From Alphaproteobacteria bacterium (GTDB lineage: Bacteria; Pseudomonadota; Alphaproteobacteria; Rs-D84), in NCBI GenBank assembly GCA_017936185.1, contig JAGBGA010000116.1:1-12487 (forward strand): 12,487 bases of DNA, read 5' to 3'. Positions 1-6,912 of the stretch are shown in pieces. The position numbers were made by a program, and so were the translations under genes. The notes under the pieces are model-generated. The model had not been told where the DNA came from, made no database searches, and saw only the letters and a program-made list of their open reading frames with translations. Numbering within the stretch: position 1 is the stretch's first letter; every line of letters starts with the position of its first letter.

Positions 1-219
1 GAATGCGCCATATCTGCTATAGTCATCTGGGATTGGATTTTTTGCCTGCCATCCACCATTTGCATATGCGTAAAAATCATCGGCCGGATTGATCGACATG
101 TCCATATTTTCAATTTTTATCCCAGTATTCATTACTTTCTCCTTTGTTATACAGTGTGCCCACACAACCGCAATTGCGACGGCGATAATTCCAACGATGT
201 TCCAAAAAGTGCTTTTCAT
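1..219 (-). CDS. M13 family metallopeptidase (neprilysin/PepO-like), N-terminal part only
   Basis: Only the first 73 codons are present; the gene runs off the left edge. After a hydrophobic segment (residues about 5-23, starting MKSTFWNIVGIIAVAIAVVW) comes the typical opening of M13 zinc endopeptidases: INPADDFYAYANGGW, then NPIPDDYSRYGAF. M13 enzymes cleave peptides with a catalytic HExxH site much further downstream, which cannot be checked here. The chosen start at 219 overlaps the hemW stop as ATGA and has AAAGGA just upstream, giving a signal peptide or membrane anchor. A second in-frame ATG at 132-130 has a better ribosome site and would give a protein without the anchor. Cys23 follows the hydrophobic run, but VWAHC is not a canonical lipobox. 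Translational coupling to hemW is likely. The family call is strong; the active site is unseen. Confidence 0.85.
   Translation of the reverse strand, partial: MKSTFWNIVGIIAVAIAVVWAHCITKEKVMNTGIKIENMDMSINPADDFYAYANGGWQAKNPIPDDYSRYGAF
130..144 (-). promoter_or_regulatory. Strong internal Shine-Dalgarno and alternative start within the M13 gene
   Basis: On the minus strand AAGGAG (139-144) sits 6 bases before an in-frame ATG (132-130), codon 30 of the longer reading frame. It is a better ribosome site than that of the upstream ATG at 219. Initiation here would skip the hydrophobic N-terminus and keep the whole recognisable M13 domain. Whether one or both starts are used cannot be told from sequence. 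Confidence 0.5.
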
Positions 220-1280
220 ATTTCCTTTACCAAATTGACAATCATATCATCAAGAACCATCATGCCATTTTTGGTTGCCTTGATACGATTGTTTTCAATT
301 TGAACCTTGTCTTTGTTATTTTTTACCCAGTCCATATTGATAACGTTTTTTACCATGTCTGTCAATTGGCAACCACGCACCGTTCGCATTCCGGTGATTA
401 TGTTTTCAATTGCGCGTGTTTTGTTATCAATCTTGTCAAATTGTGCGTTTGCGCCACGCTGCTCAAACCATTCGTTGTTTAAAAGTACGCGCCCAGCGGC
501 ACCATTCCCAATTCCGATATATGGCCGGCCATCCCACACATTTTGATTGTGTTGGCACTCATGTCCCGGTACGGCATAGTTTGAAACTTCGTACCGTTTT
601 GCGACAAGTGTATCTTCGATTGCCATATACATTTGCGCCATTGTGTTGTTGTCTGGCATTTTCAATTTCATTTTTCCAAATGGTGTATCTGGTTCAATTG
701 TTAATTCGTACAAAGAACAATGTGTTAACCCAATTTCATTAATTTGTTTGCATGTCTTGATTACGTCGTCCACTGTTTCGCCTGGGGTGCCGTATATAAA
801 GTCACCTGACACACGTAATCCGATATCCATTGCGTTTTTTATTAATTGTATTGCTGTTTGTGCGTCGTGTTGGCGTCCCAAGAATTTTAATTTTTCATCA
901 TCAAAACTTTGTACCCCGATGGACAGTCTGTTTACCCCTGCGCGAACAAAACCATGTAATTTTTCCACATCAATTGTTCCGGGGTTGGATTCAAGTGTAA
1001 TTTCTGCGTCATTCAATATATGAAAATTATTTTTAATTGTATTTATAATTTCTTGAAAAACACCTATTGGCATCAGTGACGGCGTTCCGCCCCCAAAGAA
1101 AATCGTTGGCACGTCAACGTTTCCAATTTTTGTGCCCCACTGTTTTATTTCGTCGCAAATACCGGTTACATATTTATCCCAATCTGGGTGCGCGCACGCA
1201 TGCGAAAAAAAAGCACAATATTTGCACTTTGATATACAGAACGGGACATGGATATAAATATTATGCGCTGGATTTTTCAT
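216..1280 (-). CDS. hemW: HemW-like radical SAM protein (heme chaperone / HemN-like)
   Basis: 354 residues, slightly shorter than E. coli HemW. The radical-SAM cluster motif is C15-x3-C19-x2-C22 followed by A-F24. The Phe where HemN has a fourth Cys favours HemW over coproporphyrinogen dehydrogenase HemN. Further support is the SAM-binding GGGTPS at 63-68, a mid-protein LYELTIEPDTPF block, and NVWDGRPYIGIGNGA towards the C-terminal domain, all typical of the HemW branch. HemW binds a [4Fe-4S] cluster and heme and is proposed to deliver heme to haemoproteins in the cytoplasm. The start at 1280 has no clear Shine-Dalgarno, but the protein begins correctly just before the first beta strand. The stop TGA overlaps the start of the M13 peptidase gene (ATGA), so the two are probably cotranscribed. 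A bona fide HemN is unlikely because of the missing fourth Cys. Confidence 0.88.
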   Translation of the reverse strand: MKNPAHNIYIHVPFCISKCKYCAFFSHACAHPDWDKYVTGICDEIKQWGTKIGNVDVPTIFFGGGTPSLMPIGVFQEIINTIKNNFHILNDAEITLESNPGTIDVEKLHGFVRAGVNRLSIGVQSFDDEKLKFLGRQHDAQTAIQLIKNAMDIGLRVSGDFIYGTPGETVDDVIKTCKQINEIGLTHCSLYELTIEPDTPFGKMKLKMPDNNTMAQMYMAIEDTLVAKRYEVSNYAVPGHECQHNQNVWDGRPYIGIGNGAAGRVLLNNEWFEQRGANAQFDKIDNKTRAIENIITGMRTVRGCQLTDMVKNVINMDWVKNNKDKVQIENNRIKATKNGMMVLDDMIVNLVKEI

Positions 1281-1335
1281 GTTGATGACATTTTATCGTC
1301 TGAATTTATTCGCGCAAGTAATAAATGAAAATGCT

Positions 1336-1363
1336 TTTACAATAAATGATTTTATGGTATAAT
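1336..1363 (+). promoter_or_regulatory. Extended -10 sigma-70-type promoter for the outer-membrane protein gene
   Basis: TTTACA (1336-1341, one mismatch to TTGACA), a 16-base spacer, then a perfect TATAAT (1358-1363) preceded by TG at 1355-1356, an extended -10. Transcription should start near 1370, leaving only about ten bases before the ATG at 1381 with no Shine-Dalgarno in them. The 100-base gap 1281-1380 separates two divergent genes. On the minus strand a TTGACA (1366-1371) lies next to this -10, but I see no properly spaced -10 for it. Confidence 0.7.
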
Positions 1364-1380
1364 GCTGTCAACGTGATACA

Positions 1381-2895
1381 ATGAAGGCAAGGACACTATC
1401 TTTTATAACCGGCATTTTTGCGCCGTTTGCGGTATATGCTGCGAACGAAGGTGTTCCGTCGTATTATCAAACTGCATCTGCGCCAACGGCGAATCAGACG
1501 TCGTATGGTGAATACGCCACCCAAGGCTATACCAAGTATGTCGGGAAATCCGGGTCAAAGCAGGTTGTTGGTACCCGCACATATTCATATCAAACCCCGC
1601 GCATATCGGTTCCGGGTTATACGGGTGCGATGACGGCAAATGGGATTGCATTACCCCCGGCCAGTGAACCTTCCACTTCAATTTATGCGGGTTATTCGCG
1701 TCGTTTTGCCGATTTTGAATTTGAAACGGGTGTAAATTCTATACTGGAATGGGACGACATGATTTGGAATGAAATACGTGTTGGTGCCCGTCATAATTTT
1801 TCATTGCGCGATTTTGACATGTACATATATGGTGAATACGCATATGGTGACATGTCACATGGCGGATTGTCGATGGACTATGATTTAAAGCCATTTGACA
1901 GTTCTGTCCCCGAATACGGTATCTTTACTATATCAACCGGTGACCAGTCGGGACGCAGTAATTATTTCCGTTTTGGTATTGCGGCGCATCATATATGGGA
2001 TATTGGCGGTTGGAAATTATCACCAACATTTGGATATGAAATATTCAAGCATAATCTTGAAATGTCCAACCATTATTATCCAAATCCTGGGGTTTATTTA
2101 CCGTTAATGACGGACCAAGGTGAATATGTCTTTGGCGATGAATTGGGTAACTATTATTCTGTTCCTGTTGGTGTCGACGCGCCCGAAGAATGGTACCAGG
2201 TTTGCATGTCACCCGAAGATATCAAGATTGTTACAAACACTGCATCGGGATATTATAACGGTTTTGCGATATTGGGTGATTCTTTATCGACCGGCGATTA
2301 TGATATATCCATGGGTACGGTTCCATGGGGTGTTAATGCGAACGAATGTGTTATCATTGGCGGCGATGGTCCGGTTGTTGTTGACGGCACGACGCACATA
2401 TATAACACGACATGGTCTGGATTTTATGTTGGACTTGAAATTGAAAAACAGATGACGTTAAAAGACAAGTTGCGTATTTATATGCAGTTTGGCTTGCCTA
2501 AATATTCATCCGAAGGAATATGGCCAAATCGTACTGATTGGCAACAGAACCCCAGTTTTCTTGACGAAGGCAGCAATGGCGCATATTCATACGCCGCCGA
2601 AATGGAATATAATTATAAATTGTCAGACAGGTTGCAGTTATCGTTAAAAGTCGACACAAACCTTTTCCACGTTGGCAAGATTCCGGGTGAACTGTATCTT
2701 GCGGAATACAGCCAATATGTAATCGACGAAAACGGTCAATACGTTATGCAAGAAGTAAAAGACGAACTTGGTAATGTATACTATGTTCCATTATTGGAAA
2801 CGGTTCCGGCGCAAACACAACATGTCAGTGATTCTTTAAAGCGCGCAACATGGCAATCGTTTGGAATTCACCTTGGTGTGAAATACGCATTTTAA
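1381..2895 (+). CDS. Putative outer-membrane beta-barrel protein, family not recognised
   Basis: 504 residues. A signal peptide is clear: K2, R4, a hydrophobic core to residue 17, then VYA|A with cleavage after residue 20 or 21. The rest is rich in Tyr, Gly and alternating polar/aromatic residues (for example SIYAGYSRRFADFEF and FGIHLGVKYAF) and ends in Phe, the usual last-strand signal for BAM-mediated insertion. These features indicate a barrel in the outer membrane; I cannot assign a family or substrate. A central stretch, about residues 235-350, looks loop-like and holds the only two cysteines seen (Cys275, Cys323), which could form a disulfide. Related segments recur at 247-263 and 452-471 (DELGN-x-YY/YYS-VP). 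The start is fixed by the signal peptide although no Shine-Dalgarno is visible. It precedes the transglycosylase gene by 25 bases and may share its transcript. Confidence 0.75.
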   Translation: MKARTLSFITGIFAPFAVYAANEGVPSYYQTASAPTANQTSYGEYATQGYTKYVGKSGSKQVVGTRTYSYQTPRISVPGYTGAMTANGIALPPASEPSTSIYAGYSRRFADFEFETGVNSILEWDDMIWNEIRVGARHNFSLRDFDMYIYGEYAYGDMSHGGLSMDYDLKPFDSSVPEYGIFTISTGDQSGRSNYFRFGIAAHHIWDIGGWKLSPTFGYEIFKHNLEMSNHYYPNPGVYLPLMTDQGEYVFGDELGNYYSVPVGVDAPEEWYQVCMSPEDIKIVTNTASGYYNGFAILGDSLSTGDYDISMGTVPWGVNANECVIIGGDGPVVVDGTTHIYNTTWSGFYVGLEIEKQMTLKDKLRIYMQFGLPKYSSEGIWPNRTDWQQNPSFLDEGSNGAYSYAAEMEYNYKLSDRLQLSLKVDTNLFHVGKIPGELYLAEYSQYVIDENGQYVMQEVKDELGNVYYVPLLETVPAQTQHVSDSLKRATWQSFGIHLGVKYAF

Positions 2896-2920
2896 AAATA
2901 ATAATTTATGGGGGCTGATT

Positions 2921-3967
2921 ATGGCGCGATTGAAAAGGCTGTTAATTGCTGGGTTAATTTTTATGCCGATATCTGGATTTGCCGAACGTGGTGCGTTTGA
3001 TGTTGACCGTTGGTACGGCATGATGGATTCTGTGCGTACGCGTGCCGCGTCTGAAAATATATCAGATGACATGATAAACGCCACATTACGCAGTCCCGCC
3101 TTTATTCCGTCGATTGTACGAAGCGATAAAAATCAATCAGAATTTAAACTGACGCTGGACGCGTATTTAAATCGCGCTGTAAATCAAAACCGTATTTCAA
3201 CCGGTCGCAAGATGTGCAATAAATATCCAACAATGTTATCAAATGTTGAAAAAAAGTACGGTGTTCCGCCCCATGTTATATTGGCATTTTGGGGTATGGA
3301 ATCAAACTTTGGTGCGGTAAAGTCACGACATAAACTGACCGATGCATTTTTAACATTAATGTACGACGGGCGTCGTGAAACCTTTTTTGGGAACCAGTTG
3401 ATATCCCTTATGAAGACTGCGGACAAAAACAATCTTGATATAAATAATATTTATGGTTCCTGGGCGGGTGCGATGGGACATTTTCAGTTTATTCCGACGA
3501 CCTTGGCCCAATATGGCGTTGATGGCAATGGCGACAACAAAGTTGATATTATAAACAATATTGGCGACGCCATGCACAGTGCGGGCAATTATCTGAACAA
3601 GTTGGGTTGGGATTCGGGCCAACGTATTGTACGTCGTGTAATATTGCCGGCGGACTTTGATATATCGTTACTTGATGGTAAAACAAAATTTACATTACCC
3701 CAATGGTCTGCGATTGGTGTTACAAACCCCGATGGCACCCCAATCCCCCAGGTTGATATGACGGCTGGCTTGGTTGCAGACATTGCCGAAATTGAACGCA
3801 TTCGAACCGACGCGATTAATAACAGTGCCGGCCCCGACACAGATATTGCCCCGATGCCGGTTATAACGGCGTATTTAACATATCCTAATTTTTATCGGAT
3901 TAAAAAGTGGAACAATTCAAATTGGTACGCGATTGCAATTGCAAATCTTGCGGATGAATTGCATTAA
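2921..3967 (+). CDS. Periplasmic lytic murein transglycosylase, MltB family
   Basis: 348 residues. A signal peptide (LKRLLIAGLIFMPISGFA|E, cleavage after A21) without a lipobox predicts a soluble periplasmic enzyme, unlike lipoprotein MltB of E. coli. The catalytic Glu is E127 in AFWGMESNFG. The substrate-groove signature WAGAMGHFQFIPTT lies at 181-194, and a Ca-binding-like loop DGNGDNKVD at 201-209 matches the EF-hand region of the MltB/Slt35 fold. The family cuts the MurNAc-GlcNAc bond of peptidoglycan non-hydrolytically, forming 1,6-anhydroMurNAc. There is no C-terminal peptidoglycan-binding domain, which many related alphaproteobacterial enzymes carry; the length equals the catalytic core alone. 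A purine-rich GGGGG stretch precedes the ATG. It follows the barrel-protein gene at 25 bases, so local wall opening for envelope assembly is a reasonable inference. The family call is firm; the subfamily is less so. Confidence 0.9.
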   Translation: MARLKRLLIAGLIFMPISGFAERGAFDVDRWYGMMDSVRTRAASENISDDMINATLRSPAFIPSIVRSDKNQSEFKLTLDAYLNRAVNQNRISTGRKMCNKYPTMLSNVEKKYGVPPHVILAFWGMESNFGAVKSRHKLTDAFLTLMYDGRRETFFGNQLISLMKTADKNNLDINNIYGSWAGAMGHFQFIPTTLAQYGVDGNGDNKVDIINNIGDAMHSAGNYLNKLGWDSGQRIVRRVILPADFDISLLDGKTKFTLPQWSAIGVTNPDGTPIPQVDMTAGLVADIAEIERIRTDAINNSAGPDTDIAPMPVITAYLTYPNFYRIKKWNNSNWYAIAIANLADELH

Positions 3968-3990
3968 AAGAATTTGTGCGCATTCATGAA

Positions 3991-4779
3991 TTAATTTGCA
4001 TTTTTCAGCATATTGATATCATTTGTTAATTTGTCCCGCCACACATGACGCAGTTTTTTTATGGGTGTATATTTGCAAACCGTTCGCAACAAGAACATTT
4101 TATAAAGATATGGCAAAACATTGCCCTTTGGTATACGCAGTGCGTATTTATCGAATATTGGACTGCAAAGTCTTTCGTTTCCAACGGTTGTGATATTTCC
4201 GTCTTTGTCTTTTTCGATTGTATGCACATCATACCGAATAACATTTGGCGCAATCTGTGTTACATCGGGCAAGTATTGCCCATCGCGATGTTGGATAATT
4301 AAAAAGTCAATATTTTTACCGATTTTATTACAAAACTTTATTGCGAAATCGTTCCATTCATCATTTGGTGTTTCGTGATAGTGTGAAAACCAGACCAACA
4401 AAACACGTTCTTTGTTTTTTATATTTTCATAAAAACGCTTAATTCGGCGTTCGTATTTTTTTGCAACATCCGGGAAAGATTCTTGAAGTGGCACCCCTGT
4501 TGGAAAGTCGTGATAAAAATAAAAACCATTTTTTTTGTTTTTATAGTAATCGCACGCATCATCGTTAAAAATTTCTGGGTTTTTCTGCATGAATTCAAAG
4601 TCATCAATATTCATAAAATCATCAAATTCATTCAGCATTAATTCAAAACGTTTTTTTGGTGACACATTGGTCAGCCAATCAAACGGTCCCGATGTTGTAC
4701 GTAAATTGTGTTTACGAAGATACATACTGCATGCACAGTCATGTCCGATTGAATAAATAATATCGTATTTATTTTTCAT
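3991..4779 (-). CDS. DUF1796-type putative papain-like cysteine peptidase
   Basis: 262 residues. The N-terminus YDIIYSIGHDCACSMYLR followed by LRTTSGPFDWL matches the conserved opening of the DUF1796 (PF08795) family, described as putative cysteine peptidases; the candidate nucleophile is C15, with C17 nearby. A later SHYHETPNDEW segment could supply the His. No signal peptide is present, so the protein is probably cytoplasmic. Its substrate is unknown; members often sit in capsule, LPS or other glycan clusters, as here. The last 30 residues hold a basic amphipathic stretch, TPIKKLRHVWRDKL (238-251), resembling the head of the neighbouring GT4. It starts 3 bases after the upstream GT2 stop, using the Shine-Dalgarno AAGGGGG embedded in that gene's end, and is the last gene of the cluster. 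It converges on the transglycosylase gene with 23 bases between and no visible hairpin terminator. Peptidase activity is unproven for the family. Confidence 0.72.
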   Translation of the reverse strand: MKNKYDIIYSIGHDCACSMYLRKHNLRTTSGPFDWLTNVSPKKRFELMLNEFDDFMNIDDFEFMQKNPEIFNDDACDYYKNKKNGFYFYHDFPTGVPLQESFPDVAKKYERRIKRFYENIKNKERVLLVWFSHYHETPNDEWNDFAIKFCNKIGKNIDFLIIQHRDGQYLPDVTQIAPNVIRYDVHTIEKDKDGNITTVGNERLCSPIFDKYALRIPKGNVLPYLYKMFLLRTVCKYTPIKKLRHVWRDKLTNDINMLKNAN

Positions 4780-4782
4780 GTA

Positions 4783-5679
4783 TTATCCCCCTTGAATTTT
4801 TTTAATTCGTACCAATTGTATAACGTCGAACAAGTAAACTTTTTTCTGTCCATGTTTTTGTTTAATTTTTATCAGTGGTATAAACCCAAACAGTTTAATT
4901 TTCTTAATCCATGGTGTATTAATTTTTGTTCTGTTATTCCATTTCCATTCATCGTAATACATTGGGAATTTTGTTCGTGCATTAACCACAATCATCGGGG
5001 GCAGGTCGTACATCTTTTGCCATTGGCGAAGTGTCGTATTATCCCCCGTCCACACATATTTTAAAACAATATCATCAAGATTGTGAAAGCATGTATGCGG
5101 TAATAAATCCAAGAATAACATTCTGTCTTCGCATGGTGACCATTCTTCGTTGTATCTGACGCCGGATTTTTCAAGCACAGATTTTCGTATCATACACCCC
5201 GAATGGATTGGATTGCATACATACGTATCATTCACCAGTGATAATTTTATATCATGGTCGTGTGTTGGTCTTTTTTCTGTTTTGTATTCGATTCCATTTC
5301 GTATTTCTGTGACTTGTCCCCCGACGGCCCCGACGTGTGGGTTTTTATCAAGAAAATCTGCTTCGACTTGGAATCGTGTTGGTGTTGAAATGTCGTCATG
5401 GTCTGCAACGGCAATATATTCACCGCGCGCCATTTGGATTAATTTGTTTCTTGATTTTGTTATACCCATATTTTCGTCATTTCTGACATATCGAATACGT
5501 TTGTCGTCATATGACAATACGATGTTTTCAATTTCTTGGTTATCTGGGCTGTCATTTAAAATGATAAATTCAAAGTCACCAAACGTTTGATTTAATATAC
5601 TTTCCATCATTGCGCGCAAATCAGACGGCTTTGTATTGTATATTGGGGTCAGTACAGATATCTTTGGTGTTTTTTTCAT
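4783..5679 (-). CDS. Family 2 glycosyltransferase (GT-A fold)
   Basis: 298 residues. The GT2 core begins ISVLTPIYN (7-15), has the metal/nucleotide-binding D93-H-D95-D96 (DxD type) and an acceptor-side E-D pair in EEWSPCEDRML, the usual catalytic-base region. Such enzymes move a sugar from a nucleotide donor onto a growing glycan on the cytoplasmic face; donor and acceptor cannot be read from sequence. The C-terminus carries a hydrophobic-basic tail (KLFGFIPLIKIK, then YLFDVIQLVRIK), a tail style also seen in its paralogue upstream. Its N-terminal 76-residue core is 63/76 identical (hand count) to that of the GT2 at 6913-7740, whereas the acceptor halves differ. The start overlaps the GT4 stop as ATGA, so translation is probably coupled. 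The role is most likely in LPS/O-glycan or another surface polysaccharide. Confidence 0.87.
   Translation of the reverse strand: MKKTPKISVLTPIYNTKPSDLRAMMESILNQTFGDFEFIILNDSPDNQEIENIVLSYDDKRIRYVRNDENMGITKSRNKLIQMARGEYIAVADHDDISTPTRFQVEADFLDKNPHVGAVGGQVTEIRNGIEYKTEKRPTHDHDIKLSLVNDTYVCNPIHSGCMIRKSVLEKSGVRYNEEWSPCEDRMLFLDLLPHTCFHNLDDIVLKYVWTGDNTTLRQWQKMYDLPPMIVVNARTKFPMYYDEWKWNNRTKINTPWIKKIKLFGFIPLIKIKQKHGQKKVYLFDVIQLVRIKKIQGG
5463..5599. repeat. Direct repeat copy A (within GT2 at 4783-5679)
   Basis: 137 bases that match 7533-7669 at 123 positions by hand count (about 90%), same orientation, no gap. It encodes the end of the GT2 N-terminal nucleotide-binding core. Identity falls away on the 3' side of both genes, so this is a local duplication or gene-conversion tract, not a whole-gene copy of uniform age. 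Confidence 0.85.
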
Positions 5680-6905
5680 TTCTTCATCTCTTTAACTTTT
5701 TTAACAAATTCAATAATCTGCCCGATGTTTTTTTCTGGGTCGATTTTTTCAAGAACCAATCCGTATTCGTAATTTTTTACACGTTCTGCGGGCGCCCCTA
5801 TATCAAAGCATGCAACCGCCAATCCCATTGACATTGCTTCAGATGTGGTATATGAAAAAGTTTCCGGCCAAATTGACGGTATCAAAACGATATCGATATT
5901 ATTCTTTTCCATTATCTTTGGTAAATACTTCGGCTTGTATGCCCCAGTGACAGAAATGTTTTTTAATTTATGAACAATTGTACCGACGACGATTATTTTT
6001 ACATCATTGTTATATTGCCCAATTTTTTCCGCCATTGTTTTTATAACATCGGCGCCTTTTTGTTGTGAAATTGCACCCAGTACGGCAATATTACAAGACT
6101 TGTGTGGTTTTATATTTACATGTCTGTATTGTTGAACTTCGTGTGGGATGATTTTTATTTTGTTTTTTATTTGCGGATATACTTTTGTAAAGATTTCTGA
6201 AACGACACTTGAAAACACGACGATATCATCGGCGGTCTGGGCCAAGAAGTTACCCCATTTATTTCGCCAATCTTGTATATTATTTGCCCCCGACCGCAGT
6301 ACTTTATTTGCCGTCTGGTTTTTTGCCATTTTTTTATTTTTCCAACACATTTCACAACCATGACGGTATTTTAATTGGCAATATTCGCCGTCACAGTTAA
6401 TTAAATTAAAGCTGGGGCAAATGCATTGAAAATCATGCCCGCGAAAAGAAACATGCGGTTTATTTTTGTGTGCGTCTTTTATCTGTTTGATAAAAAGCAA
6501 TACATCAAGTGTGTTTTTATATGCGACCAAATTATTAACAACAATTTCCCGGATATTTGCATTACATAAAAAATCATACATATCATCTATATTTGATGTT
6601 GTATAAATTTTGTGTTTATTATTTGCCATGGTCAAGTGATACAACCTTGTCGCTGGGAAATACTGGATTCGCAGCACATCAAACAGTGCATCTATTTTTT
6701 TAAACTGTTTTTTTGAATATACTTCTGTTCCCCCGCCAAGCGCATGGTCAAACCACACTACTATTGGCCGTCCGGATAGATTTTTCGAAAAATCGTCCAA
6801 GTTGTTTTTATAATCGTGCCACATTTTTTTTAATTTTTGTCGCAACGGTCGCCGTATTGATGGGAACGGAATAATAAAACAAGCCGCATTTATAACAGAT
6901 TTCAT
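5676..6905 (-). CDS. Family 4 glycosyltransferase (GT-B fold, group 1)
   Basis: 409 residues. The N-terminal Rossmann half opens VVWFDHALGGGTEVYSK (GGGTE at 57-61), a usual acceptor-side glycine loop. The C-terminal donor half has the E-x7-E signature E348/E356 in WPETFSYTTSEAMSMG. Between them lies a cysteine-rich insert, HDFQCICPS ... NCDGEYC ... CEMC, of the CP/C/CxxC type found in a subset of GT4 enzymes; it could bind a metal, but that is inference. Residues 1-29 form a hydrophobic then strongly basic head (ACFIIPFPSIRRPLRQKLKK) that is not a secretion signal and may dock the enzyme on the inner membrane. It lies 7 bases after the first GT2 and overlaps the next by ATGA. Hand-counted lines in this gene (6481-6660) are about 29% GC, well below proS. 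Donor sugar and acceptor are unknown. Confidence 0.85.
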   Translation of the reverse strand: MKSVINAACFIIPFPSIRRPLRQKLKKMWHDYKNNLDDFSKNLSGRPIVVWFDHALGGGTEVYSKKQFKKIDALFDVLRIQYFPATRLYHLTMANNKHKIYTTSNIDDMYDFLCNANIREIVVNNLVAYKNTLDVLLFIKQIKDAHKNKPHVSFRGHDFQCICPSFNLINCDGEYCQLKYRHGCEMCWKNKKMAKNQTANKVLRSGANNIQDWRNKWGNFLAQTADDIVVFSSVVSEIFTKVYPQIKNKIKIIPHEVQQYRHVNIKPHKSCNIAVLGAISQQKGADVIKTMAEKIGQYNNDVKIIVVGTIVHKLKNISVTGAYKPKYLPKIMEKNNIDIVLIPSIWPETFSYTTSEAMSMGLAVACFDIGAPAERVKNYEYGLVLEKIDPEKNIGQIIEFVKKVKEMKK

Positions 6906-6912
6906 ATCGTAA

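Noticed and set aside
410..742. Open frame of 110 codons on the plus strand
   Set aside because: Antisense to hemW; composition is Cys/His-rich and unlike the true proteins of the window.
1366..1371. Minus-strand TTGACA as -35 of a hemW promoter
   Set aside because: No acceptable -10 occurs 15-19 bases downstream on that strand; the hemW promoter remains unassigned.
3982..3991. Perfect palindrome ATTCATGAAT between convergent genes as a terminator
   Set aside because: It is AT-rich, has no loop and no adjacent T run that suits either transcript, so it is not a convincing terminator.
5150..5590. Open frame of 146 codons on the plus strand
   Set aside because: It lies wholly antisense to the GT2 gene, whose protein has clear family motifs; the antisense product has no recognisable feature or ribosome site.
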